From positions 1 to 7,908 of the forward strand of contig JALRGF010000296.1 of the NCBI GenBank assembly GCA_023253495.1: 7,908 nucleotides of DNA, read 5' to 3'. Position 1 is the stretch's first letter. Each line of letters opens with the position of its first letter. The stretch comes from Verrucomicrobiales bacterium (lineage in GTDB: Bacteria > Verrucomicrobiota > Verrucomicrobiia > Verrucomicrobiales > V1-33). Shown here piece by piece: positions 1 to 6,530 of this stretch. The notes beneath the pieces are model-generated. The model did not search any database, was not told the origin of the DNA, and was given only the letters and a program-made list of their open reading frames with translations. A program made the position numbers and the translations under genes.

Positions 1-1
1 C

Positions 2-2278
2 GCCAAATTCTCCCGTGCTGCCGTGAACCACGCACGTGACCTCGGTCCCCGCGGCGGTGTCGAAAAGGCCAAGGGGCTGCTCAACGAAGTCCTCGCCGAA
101 AACGTCGACCCGAACAATGCAGAAGCCAAGAAGCTGATGAAGGATCTCGACGATCCGGATATCTTCAATCAGGCGATGAGCGAGAAGCACTACCAGAACA
201 CGGAAGAAGTGCGCCGCCTCCTCCGCATGGGCCTCGGATACTACGAACTCGGCCAATACAAGCAGGCCGAAGACCAGTTCAACCGCGTCCTCGCCATCGA
301 TCCGTACAACACGGCCGCCCGCCGCCAGCTCGAGCGCACCGAGCGTCGGATCAGCGAGTATCTTCTGTCAGCCCGCGACCACACCCGTGCCAAAATGCTG
401 CGTGAGGTCGACGAGCAGTGGGAAACCGCGGTTCCTTCGCTCACCGCCGGCGGCGGCCTCGGCGAAATCGACCGCGGAGGCGGTGTCGATGGCTCGCAGG
501 TCATCCTCGACAAGATGCGCACGCTCATTATTCCGAGTGTCGCCCTCGAACAGGCCACTGTGGAAGAGGCCGTTGAATTCCTGCGCATGAAGAGCAAGGA
601 GCTGGACGTGGCCACCACTGATCCCGCCCAGAAAGGCGTGAACTTCATCCTCCGTCTGCCCGCCACCGGTGCGGTGCCGCGGATCCCGAGCCTCAACCTT
701 TCCAACGTACCGCTTGAGGTTGCCGTGAAGGCCGTGGCCGATCAGTCCGGTCTGCGCTCCCGCGTCGAGCCGTTCGCCGTCATCATTTCGCCAGCCGACA
801 GCGATCAGGAGCTGTATACCAAAGTCTTCCGCGTGCCGCCGGATTTCCTCACCTTGGGGGGATCCGCGGGTGAATCCACCGAAGCGGGTGGTGGTGATCC
901 GTTTGCCGCCGGCGGCGGCGAGGGGGCTTCCGGGGCTTCGGCGCTCCGTCCGCGCGCCTCGGCGATGGACATTCTCAAGCAGGCCGGCATCACCTTCCCG
1001 GAAACGGGCACGGCCTTCTTCAGTTCGGCGACGTCCACGCTGACCGTGCGCAACACGCCGGCCAACCTCGACCTCGTGGATCAATTCGTGGAGAGCATCT
1101 CGAACAAGATCTCCAAGATGATCAACATCACGGCCAAGTTCATCGAGGTGAACCAGAAGAACACCGATGAATTCGGCTTTGACTGGCTGGTCGGCGGCTT
1201 CGACGTCAGCAGCGGCATCTTCGCCGGAGGAGGCACCGCCGGCAACCGCGGGGCCGGTCCGGTCGGCGGCAGCAACTGGTCTTTCGTGCCTCCCGGTCAG
1301 GGAACCACGGCCACTCCTGTCGGTGGTTCCAACCTGACCACCGGCGGTCTCCGCTTCGGCGACAACGCCATCTCGAACAACGCCATTGACGGCCTGCTTT
1401 CCGCGAGCACTTCGGCCGAAGGCACGGCAGAGTCGAGCGTCACCCCCGCGGTCTTCGGCGTCGCCGGTGTTTTCACGGATCCGCAATTCCAGGTCGTGCT
1501 GCGCGCCCTGAATCAGAAAAAGGGAACTGACCTGCTGACCGCTCCCCAGGTCACCACCCGAAGCGGCCAGCGCGCCAAAGTCGAGGTGATCCGCGAATTC
1601 ATCTATCCGACCGAGTTTGAACCACCGGAAATTCCCCAGGATTTCGGTGGTGGCGGCAGCCTCTTCGGCGGCGGCGGACAGGGTACCACCGGTGGCGGCT
1701 TCCCGGTCACGCCGACCACCCCGACGGCCTTCGAAACCCGGAACACCGGGGTGACGTTGGAAGTCGAACCGACTCTCGGCGCCGACGGCTACACCATCGA
1801 CCTCACCCTCGCTCCCGAGGTCGTCGAGTTCGAGGGCTTCGTGAACTACGGCAGTCCGATCCAGACGTCCGCGGTCGACGCTCTCGGCAATCCGACCACG
1901 ATTATTCTCACGGAGAACCGCATTGAGCAGCCGGTCTTCTCGACCCGCAAGCTGAGCACCTCCGTGACGATCTGGGACGGCATGACGCTGGGCGTCGGCG
2001 GTCTCATTCGTGAGGATGTGCAGTCGGTCGAGGATAAAGTGCCGATTTTCGGTGACATTCCCTATGTCGGTCGCCTCTTCCGCACCAAGGCCGATCAGTT
2101 CTTCAAGAAGAACCTGATGATGTTCGTCACGGTAAACCTCATCGATCCGTCCGGCCAGAAGGTTAATGCCGGTCGCGGTCCTGGTGCTGGCGCCGCGGAT
2201 CTCGGGGGCGCCGCCACCCTGCCGGCCGGTCCGGATGATGCCCTCCTCCCGCAGGCTCCGGATATGAACTTCAAATGA
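2..2278 (+). CDS. Type IV pilus outer-membrane secretin-like protein, Amuc_1098 type (5' partial)
   Basis: Probable outer-membrane secretin of a type IV pilus or type II secretion-like machine, forming the gated ring through which the fibre passes. The frame is open to the left edge (seven codons precede the GTG at 23), so the true start and any signal peptide lie outside. Numbering from that GTG: a TPR-like helical region at about 60-115 (LGYYELGQYKQAEDQF); a secretin N-domain-like stretch at 160-257; a second small domain at about 310-360; and the secretin core from about 367 (NITAKFIEVNQKNTDEFGFDW) to 710. Hallmarks in the core are LNQKKGTDLLTAPQVTTRSG (496-515), a VGGLIRE strand (658-664) and PIFGDIPYVGRLF (674-686). 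Gly-rich linkers lie at 279-305, 392-442 and 541-560, and the C-terminal 40 residues are low complexity. The family name is recalled from Akkermansia and relatives. A strong terminator follows, so this is the last gene of its transcript. The secretin fold is near certain; the pilus role is inferred. Confidence 0.88.
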   Translation, partial: AKFSRAAVNHARDLGPRGGVEKAKGLLNEVLAENVDPNNAEAKKLMKDLDDPDIFNQAMSEKHYQNTEEVRRLLRMGLGYYELGQYKQAEDQFNRVLAIDPYNTAARRQLERTERRISEYLLSARDHTRAKMLREVDEQWETAVPSLTAGGGLGEIDRGGGVDGSQVILDKMRTLIIPSVALEQATVEEAVEFLRMKSKELDVATTDPAQKGVNFILRLPATGAVPRIPSLNLSNVPLEVAVKAVADQSGLRSRVEPFAVIISPADSDQELYTKVFRVPPDFLTLGGSAGESTEAGGGDPFAAGGGEGASGASALRPRASAMDILKQAGITFPETGTAFFSSATSTLTVRNTPANLDLVDQFVESISNKISKMINITAKFIEVNQKNTDEFGFDWLVGGFDVSSGIFAGGGTAGNRGAGPVGGSNWSFVPPGQGTTATPVGGSNLTTGGLRFGDNAISNNAIDGLLSASTSAEGTAESSVTPAVFGVAGVFTDPQFQVVLRALNQKKGTDLLTAPQVTTRSGQRAKVEVIREFIYPTEFEPPEIPQDFGGGGSLFGGGGQGTTGGGFPVTPTTPTAFETRNTGVTLEVEPTLGADGYTIDLTLAPEVVEFEGFVNYGSPIQTSAVDALGNPTTIILTENRIEQPVFSTRKLSTSVTIWDGMTLGVGGLIREDVQSVEDKVPIFGDIPYVGRLFRTKADQFFKKNLMMFVTVNLIDPSGQKVNAGRGPGAGAADLGGAATLPAGPDDALLPQAPDMNFK

Positions 2279-2283
2279 CGCTG

Positions 2284-2299
2284 GCGTCCCGGCGGACGC
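2284..2299 (+). other. GC-rich hairpin in the 3' UTR of the secretin gene
   Basis: GCGTCC, loop CGGC, then GGACGC gives a perfect 6-bp stem that G-T wobbles could extend by two pairs. It begins 5 nt after the secretin stop codon and has no T-tract, so it is not a terminator by itself. It could protect the mRNA 3' end or slow polymerase ahead of the terminator 20 nt downstream. Confidence 0.4.
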
Positions 2300-2320
2300 T
2301 GCGTGTTTCCTGATTCCAGG

Positions 2321-2358
2321 AGGGGCGAAGGTGCAAGCCTTCGCCCCTTTTCTGTTCT
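2321..2358 (+). terminator. Rho-independent terminator after the secretin gene
   Basis: A perfect 11-bp inverted repeat, AGGGGCGAAGG (2321-2331) and CCTTCGCCCCT (2338-2348), encloses a 6-nt loop. It is followed directly by the T-rich tail TTTTCTGTTCT (the first T closes the stem). This is a textbook intrinsic terminator on the plus strand. An AGGAGG string at 2318-2323 is partly in the 5' arm but is 42 nt from the coaE ATG, too far to act as its ribosome binding site. The tail ends 7 nt before the coaE start. Confidence 0.85.
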
Positions 2359-2365
2359 ACTTCCC

Positions 2366-2971
2366 ATGCTCACCGCCTGCCTCACCGGCGGCATCGCCAC
2401 CGGTAAAAGTCTTTTCGTGTCTCTTTTGGCCGGAGGCGATGCGTCGATCGAGGTCTTCGATTGCGACGCCGCGGTCCACCAGCTGTTCGCCGAACCGGCA
2501 TGGGCGGGGGCGGTGGCGGCGGCGTTCGGGCCCGGGGTGCTGGCGGCCGACGGTACAATTGACCGTGCGCGTCTGCGTCCCCTGGTCTTCGGCGATGACG
2601 CCGCCCGCCGCCGGCTCGAGGGCCTGCTGCATCCGGAAGTCCGGCGCCGCTGCCGGGCGGCACGGGCGGCGGCGGCCGCTTCGGGCCGGGTCCGGCTTTT
2701 CCTGATCGAGGTCCCGCTTCTCTATGAAACAGGATTTGACGTTGACCGGGATTATGAAATCGTTCTGGCATCCAGCCCCTCCACCCAGCGCGCCCGTCTG
2801 CACCATCACCGCGGGCTCGATGACCGGGTGGTCGATCAAATCCTGGCGGCCCAATGGCCGATCCTGGAGAAGGTGCGCCGGGCGCACCTCGTGGTCTGGA
2901 ACGAAGGAAGCATCCCATGCCTGAAGAGACAAGTATCGTGCCTGAAACGGCACCCGTGGCTGTCGCCGTGA
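2366..2971 (+). CDS. coaE: Dephospho-CoA kinase
   Basis: Cytoplasmic enzyme that phosphorylates the ribose 3'-OH of dephospho-CoA with ATP, the last step of CoA synthesis. The 201-residue protein is close to the usual 200 or so. The P-loop GGIATGKS is at 8-15, an Asp motif (FDCDAAVHQL, 31-40) matches the family's DAD site, LLHPEV is at 87-92, EVPLLYETGFD at 115-125, and QILAAQ at 159-163 lies within the lid/C-terminal helical region. VVWNEGS at 176-182 occupies the place of the usual V-I-D-N-x-G strand end, with Trp for Asp. The ATG at 2366 fits the family N-terminus; an upstream in-frame GTG at 2303 would put the terminator inside the gene and was rejected. No Shine-Dalgarno is visible before the ATG. 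The last 18 or so codons overlap rho in another frame and encode an unusual CLKRQVSCLKRH tail. The product call is firm; the promoter is not identified. Confidence 0.93.
   Translation: MLTACLTGGIATGKSLFVSLLAGGDASIEVFDCDAAVHQLFAEPAWAGAVAAAFGPGVLAADGTIDRARLRPLVFGDDAARRRLEGLLHPEVRRRCRAARAAAAASGRVRLFLIEVPLLYETGFDVDRDYEIVLASSPSTQRARLHHHRGLDDRVVDQILAAQWPILEKVRRAHLVVWNEGSIPCLKRQVSCLKRHPWLSP
2904..2910 (+). promoter_or_regulatory. Ribosome binding site of rho, inside coaE
   Basis: AAGGAAG lies 6 nt before the ATG at 2917. It is the best Shine-Dalgarno match near any start in this cluster and decides the rho start: it favours 2917 over the in-frame upstream codons inside coaE (frame open back to 2854) and over the in-frame GTG at 2938. 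Confidence 0.7.
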
Positions 2972-4401
2972 CTCCCGCCGCCTCCCCCGCCGCCGCTCCA
3001 TCCGCGCCCCCGGAGGGGGCCGCCGAGCCGGAGGCTCCGGGTGCCGCGACCTCCTCCGCCGCGGCGCCGTCGTCCCCTCCGCCCGCTGTCCCGGAACCGG
3101 CCGAACTGCCGCCGCCGCCCGAGCGCATCGACCTGCACGCGTTCCAGAAGAATTCGCTGGCCAAGCTGTATGAGCTGGGCGCCTCGCTCGGCCTGCGGGT
3201 TGCCGGCAGCCGTTCGAAGCACCAGCTGGTGTTTGACATCTGCAGTCATTGGGGCCGCCGGGGGACGGTTTTCGAGTGCCACGGGGTGCTCGAGGTGACC
3301 CGTGAAGGGTATGGATTCGTGCGCGACCCGGTTTACAGCTTCCTGCCGCAGCCGGACGACGTCTACATCTCCCCGAACATCATCCGGCGGTTCGGCCTGA
3401 AAACCGGCAATTTCCTCACCGCCCTCGCCCGCTCGCCGCGCGAGAAGGAAAGTTTTCTGTCGATCGACACCGTGCTCACCATCGAGGGCATTGACGTGGC
3501 GAACTGGCAGCCGGCCAAGCCGTTTGAGAGCCTGACGCCGCTTTTTCCGAAGGACCGCATCATTCTGGAGAATACCAAGAGCAAGTCGGTGAGCACCCGG
3601 GTGGTGGACATTCTGGCTCCTCTCGGCAAGGGCCAGCGCGCCCTGATCTGTGCGCCACCCCGCGGCGGCAAGACCATCCTCCTCAAGGAAATCGCAGTGG
3701 CCATCCGCAAGAACCACCCCGAGATCGAGCTCATGGTTCTGCTGCTGGACGAGCGGCCGGAGGAGGTGACCGACTTCCGCGAGACGGTCGATTCGGTCGT
3801 CTATGCGTCCACCTTCGACCAGATGCCCGACCGGCACATGCAGGTCGCGGAAATTGTCATCGCCCGGGCCCAACGTCTGGTCGAGCAGGGGCGGGATGTG
3901 GTCGTGCTGCTCGACAGCCTGACCCGCCTGACCCGCGCCTACAACAATTGCGGCGGTGGTGGTGGCGGAGGCGGAGGCAAGGCGCGCCTGACTTCCGGCG
4001 GGGTGGACCCGAAGGCGCTGCAACGGGCGCGCAAATTCTTCGGGGCCGCCCGCAACGTGGAGGAAGGCGGAAGCCTGACCATTGTCGCGACCGCCCTGAT
4101 TGAGACCGAGAGCCGCATGGACGAGGTCATCTTCGAGGAATTCAAGGGCACCGGGAACATGGAGCTGCAGCTGGACCGCGAGATGGTCGAACGCCGCATC
4201 TTCCCGGCCATCAACATGCAGCGGTCGGGCACCCGGAACGACGACCGGCTGTATCACCCGGAGGAATTCCGGCGGGTGCTGGGCATCCGCCGCCAGCTGG
4301 CCCAGCTGCCGGCCGGCGAGGCGATGGAAGTCCTCGTCAAGAACCTCCGGGCCACCCAGAACAACGCGGAAATTCTCCTCAGCGGCCTGCGCCTCTCCTG
4401 A
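2917..4401 (+). CDS. rho: Transcription termination factor Rho
   Basis: Hexameric RNA-dependent ATPase/translocase that terminates transcription. The predicted protein has 494 residues against 419 in E. coli. Layout: a Pro/Ala-rich, probably disordered extension at 1-68; a Rho_N helical domain at about 72-112; a cold-shock-like RNA-binding domain at about 117-195 with the RNP-like GYGFVR at 131-136; and the RecA-like motor to the end. Motor motifs: Walker A APPRGGKT (246-253, Lys252), catalytic Glu279 in DERPEEV, Walker B VVLLD ending at Asp333, R-loop EEFKGTGN, and the arginine finger Arg440 in SGTR. The Q-loop is odd: nine consecutive glycines (346-354) precede KARLTSGGVD, making the segment between AYN and GGVD six residues longer than in E. 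coli. All catalytic residues are present, so the protein should be active. It overlaps coaE by 55 nt and is followed after 3 nt by the rnd-like gene. Confidence 0.97.
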   Translation: MPEETSIVPETAPVAVAVTPAASPAAAPSAPPEGAAEPEAPGAATSSAAAPSSPPPAVPEPAELPPPPERIDLHAFQKNSLAKLYELGASLGLRVAGSRSKHQLVFDICSHWGRRGTVFECHGVLEVTREGYGFVRDPVYSFLPQPDDVYISPNIIRRFGLKTGNFLTALARSPREKESFLSIDTVLTIEGIDVANWQPAKPFESLTPLFPKDRIILENTKSKSVSTRVVDILAPLGKGQRALICAPPRGGKTILLKEIAVAIRKNHPEIELMVLLLDERPEEVTDFRETVDSVVYASTFDQMPDRHMQVAEIVIARAQRLVEQGRDVVVLLDSLTRLTRAYNNCGGGGGGGGGKARLTSGGVDPKALQRARKFFGAARNVEEGGSLTIVATALIETESRMDEVIFEEFKGTGNMELQLDREMVERRIFPAINMQRSGTRNDDRLYHPEEFRRVLGIRRQLAQLPAGEAMEVLVKNLRATQNNAEILLSGLRLS

Positions 4402-4404
4402 CTG

Positions 4405-5580
4405 ATGGATGCCTCCGCCCCCAGTCCCGCCGCCGGCCCGAACGCACCCGCCGGTGCGATCATCGAGACAACCGCGGCCCTGGTTACCTACCTGGAGGCC
4501 CTGCCGCCCGGTCCGGACGGAAGCCATCGCTGCGCGGTCGACACCGAGGCGGACAGCCTGCATTCCTACAAGGAAAAGCTCTGCCTCATCCAGTTCACCT
4601 GCGCGGAACGCCACGTCATCATCGACCCGCTGCGCGTCGAAAACCTGTCGCCGCTGATCGATTTCCTGCACCGCGCCGAGGTCTGGATGCACGGGGCGGA
4701 TTTTGACATGTCGCTTTTCAAGCGGACCTTCGATTTTGTCCCGCCGACCGTGCTCGACACCCAGACGGCCGCCCGTCTGGTCGGTTATCGACAGTTCGGT
4801 CTGGCCCACCTGCTTCAGGATGTCTTCAGTGTTTCGCTGTCCAAGCAGTCGCAGCGTGCGGACTGGGGGCGCCGGCCGTTGCCGCCGGTCATGATTGAAT
4901 ATGCGCTCAACGACGTGCGGTATATCCTGCCGCTGGCGGACCGCCTGCTCGGGCAGCTGGAGCAGGCGCGCCGCCTCGACTGGTTTCATCAGAGCTGTGC
5001 GGCGGCCCGCGCCCACGTCCTCAACCGCACTCCGCCCGACGGCGAGGAGGCGTGGCGGATCAACGGATGGGGGAACCTGCAGCCGCGCGGGCTGGCCGCC
5101 TTGCGGGCGCTCTGGCACTGGCGCAACGGCGAGGCTGAGCGTCTCGACCGGCCCCCGTTCAAAGTGATGAACAACGAGCCGCTGCTGCAGATGGCGCTGG
5201 ATTTCCAGGATGGTGCGGCTCCGGAATTGCCGCCGCGGTTTCCGCCGCCGGCCCGCCGCCGTTTCCAGAAGGCGCTGGAATCCGCGGCCCGGCTGCCGCC
5301 CGAGCAGTGGCCGAAACGCCTGCCGCGCAAGCGCACGACCCGCCACCCGGAAGCGGACAAACGCTTTGATCATCTCAAGGGTCATCGCGACCGCCTCGCC
5401 GACGCCATGAATCTTGACGGCGCGCTCATCGCGTCACGCTCGGTGCTCGAGGAGATCGCCCGGAATATCGAGTCGCACCAGCAACTGCTGCCCTGGCAAC
5501 AGGAACTGCTCCTGCCGGCGATTGAGACGCTGCGCGTGGAAAGCGGTCCGGCGGTGCCGGACGCGCCGCCGGAGTCCTGA
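4405..5580 (+). CDS. rnd: Ribonuclease D-like 3'-5' exonuclease with HRDC domain
   Basis: DEDDy-family 3'-5' exonuclease, predicted to trim the 3' ends of tRNA precursors and other structured RNAs. The 391-residue length is near E. coli RNase D (about 375). The catalytic set is visible: Asp46 and Glu48 in AVDTEADSL (ExoI), Asp101 in HGADFDMSLFK (ExoII, H-x4-D), and Tyr166 with Asp170 in YALNDVRYILPL (ExoIII, Y-x3-D). An HRDC-like helical region follows at about 214-275 (EEAWRINGWGNL to LLQMALDF), with a second helical, HRDC-like stretch at about 330-378. The start is the ATG 3 nt after the rho stop. There is no good Shine-Dalgarno, so translation is probably coupled to rho. The first 25 or so residues are Ala/Pro-rich and poorly conserved in appearance, so the exact start is less sure than the product. 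Confidence 0.92.
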   Translation: MDASAPSPAAGPNAPAGAIIETTAALVTYLEALPPGPDGSHRCAVDTEADSLHSYKEKLCLIQFTCAERHVIIDPLRVENLSPLIDFLHRAEVWMHGADFDMSLFKRTFDFVPPTVLDTQTAARLVGYRQFGLAHLLQDVFSVSLSKQSQRADWGRRPLPPVMIEYALNDVRYILPLADRLLGQLEQARRLDWFHQSCAAARAHVLNRTPPDGEEAWRINGWGNLQPRGLAALRALWHWRNGEAERLDRPPFKVMNNEPLLQMALDFQDGAAPELPPRFPPPARRRFQKALESAARLPPEQWPKRLPRKRTTRHPEADKRFDHLKGHRDRLADAMNLDGALIASRSVLEEIARNIESHQQLLPWQQELLLPAIETLRVESGPAVPDAPPES

Positions 5581-5687
5581 GCGGTGGCCGGTGATCCGGA
5601 AGCGGCGCCCGCGGACGCGCCTTCCCGCGGAAGGCACCACCCATGGTCCGCTGAGGGGAAGGCAGGACGGCCGCATCATGGTCCGCC
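5581..5687. other. Convergent intergenic region
   Basis: The 107 nt between the stops of the rnd-like gene (plus) and the small membrane protein gene (minus). Small GC-rich hairpins are possible, for example CTTCC-CGC-GGAAG at 5621-5633, but none has a T-tract on either strand, so no intrinsic terminator can be called. The 10-mer CATGGTCCGC occurs twice, at 5642-5651 and 5677-5686. Termination here may depend on Rho or on weak structures. Confidence 0.5.
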
Positions 5688-5996
5688 TCACGGCTGCTTC
5701 CACCAATCAGGCGGGCGCTCCCATTGCTCCCGGGGCCCGGAAGGGTCGACGCCACTTCGGCTATCTTCGGACTCCTTGTCGAGCTGGGAAAGGAATTCGA
5801 GGGTCGGATCCGGTCGCTGGGACCGGCGTTTGATGGTCCAGGCAAACAGGCCGATCAGGCCGACAACAAAAAAAACCACGCCGAGCATGACGAGGGCGGC
5901 GCCGTCGGCCGCCGAGGTGGCGTGCCCGTCCTCAATGCCGAAGGACTGGCCGCGCATGGCTGCCAGCGGCCGGAGGGTCGGCTGGATCGCGTTCAT
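5688..5996 (-). CDS. Small single-span membrane protein of unknown function
   Basis: A 102-residue protein I cannot assign to a named family. One clear transmembrane segment lies at about 33-55 (AALVMLGVVFFVVGLIGLFAW), followed by the basic stop-transfer KRR. This suggests the N-terminus is outside and the charged C-terminal half is in the cytoplasm. The C-terminal end is Trp-rich (EQWERPPDWWKQP), which looks like a conserved short motif, possibly a docking site. The ATG lies 6 nt after the GNAT stop codon, with no clear Shine-Dalgarno, consistent with translational coupling as the last gene of a minus-strand operon. That it is a real gene is supported by the coherent membrane segment, the tight spacing and the filling of an otherwise empty stretch. 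Confidence 0.72.
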   Translation of the reverse strand: MNAIQPTLRPLAAMRGQSFGIEDGHATSAADGAALVMLGVVFFVVGLIGLFAWTIKRRSQRPDPTLEFLSQLDKESEDSRSGVDPSGPREQWERPPDWWKQP

Positions 5997-6002
5997 GGGT
6001 TT

Positions 6003-6488
6003 TCAGGGGGCGGCGGCGGCCGGGAAAACCCGGCGCATCGGAATCATCGCGCTGTGGGTGAATCCGTGCCGCTCGAAAAATTTCTGTGAGACGTTGCTCA
6101 CCCGGTCGGTGAGCAGGGTGATCCGCCGGAAATCCTTTTCGCGGGCGAAATCGAGGACGTATTCCATGAGCCGGCTGCCGTAGCCATGGCCCCGGTGCTG
6201 GGGGTGGATGACGAGGTCCTCCATCAGAATGACGAAGCCGCCCTCGGCGGTCGAGATGGTGAAGAGCAGGTTGACCATGCCGAAGATCCGGTGGTCGTTG
6301 CGCAGGACAAAAATCCTGCCGCGGTTCGGTTGCTCCAGAATCAGGCGGATGCCGGTCTCCTGCTTGCGCCGGTCCGGCACAAAATCGGCTTCCACATCCA
6401 TGAGCTCCATGACCAGCTCGGTGAGCGCCGCGAGGTCGTCCAGGGTGGCGGGTTCGATGCGGGGGTCGCTGGCGCGTGACGCGGGCAT
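6003..6488 (-). CDS. GNAT family N-acetyltransferase
   Basis: Predicted acetyl-CoA-dependent N-acetyltransferase of 161 residues, the normal size for a single GNAT domain; the substrate is unknown. The fold starts at about residue 10 (RIEPATLDDLAALTELV). Strands at about 59-93 lead into motif A, VIHPQHRGHGYGSRLMEYVL (93-112), with the Q-x-x-G-x-G pyrophosphate-binding loop at 97-102. The FFERHGF at 137-143 is the usual motif B end (Y/F-x-x-x-G-F). The ATG at 6488 was chosen because little precedes the domain. A TTG at 6530, directly abutting the upstream gene's stop, would add 14 residues. Neither start has a convincing Shine-Dalgarno, so the start is uncertain. It lies between the DUF3147-type gene and the small membrane protein gene, probably in one transcript. 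Confidence 0.88.
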   Translation of the reverse strand: MPASRASDPRIEPATLDDLAALTELVMELMDVEADFVPDRRKQETGIRLILEQPNRGRIFVLRNDHRIFGMVNLLFTISTAEGGFVILMEDLVIHPQHRGHGYGSRLMEYVLDFAREKDFRRITLLTDRVSNVSQKFFERHGFTHSAMIPMRRVFPAAAAP

Positions 6489-6530
6489 GGGAAATAGGGT
6501 GGCCGGATTCCCGGGAAAGGGAAGGAGCAA

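Noticed and set aside
368..1486. A 372-codon antisense frame inside the secretin gene
   Set aside because: Same high-GC shadow effect; no domain, start signal or plausible composition.
2318..2333. AGGAGG followed by a GTG at 2331 as a translation start
   Set aside because: The frame it opens is out of phase with coaE and gives no recognisable protein; the AGGAGG partly overlaps the terminator stem.
2303..2365. Upstream GTG extension of coaE
   Set aside because: It would place the terminator hairpin within the coding region and add 21 residues before the family's normal N-terminus just ahead of the P-loop.
2836..5385. An 849-codon open frame on the minus strand, antisense to coaE, rho and the rnd-like gene
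   Set aside because: It lies opposite three well-supported genes, its product is low-complexity and resembles no family, and long stop-free antisense frames are expected opposite high-GC3 coding DNA.
5642..5686. Repeated 10-mer CATGGTCCGC between the convergent genes as a possible regulatory or CRISPR-like repeat
   Set aside because: Only two copies with differing flanks and no array structure; could be chance in GC-rich DNA.
5414..6183. Plus-strand frames running past the rnd-like stop (5414-5833 and 5584-6183)
   Set aside because: Products are Arg/Ser/Pro-rich with no domain and lie opposite the coherent minus-strand membrane protein and GNAT genes.
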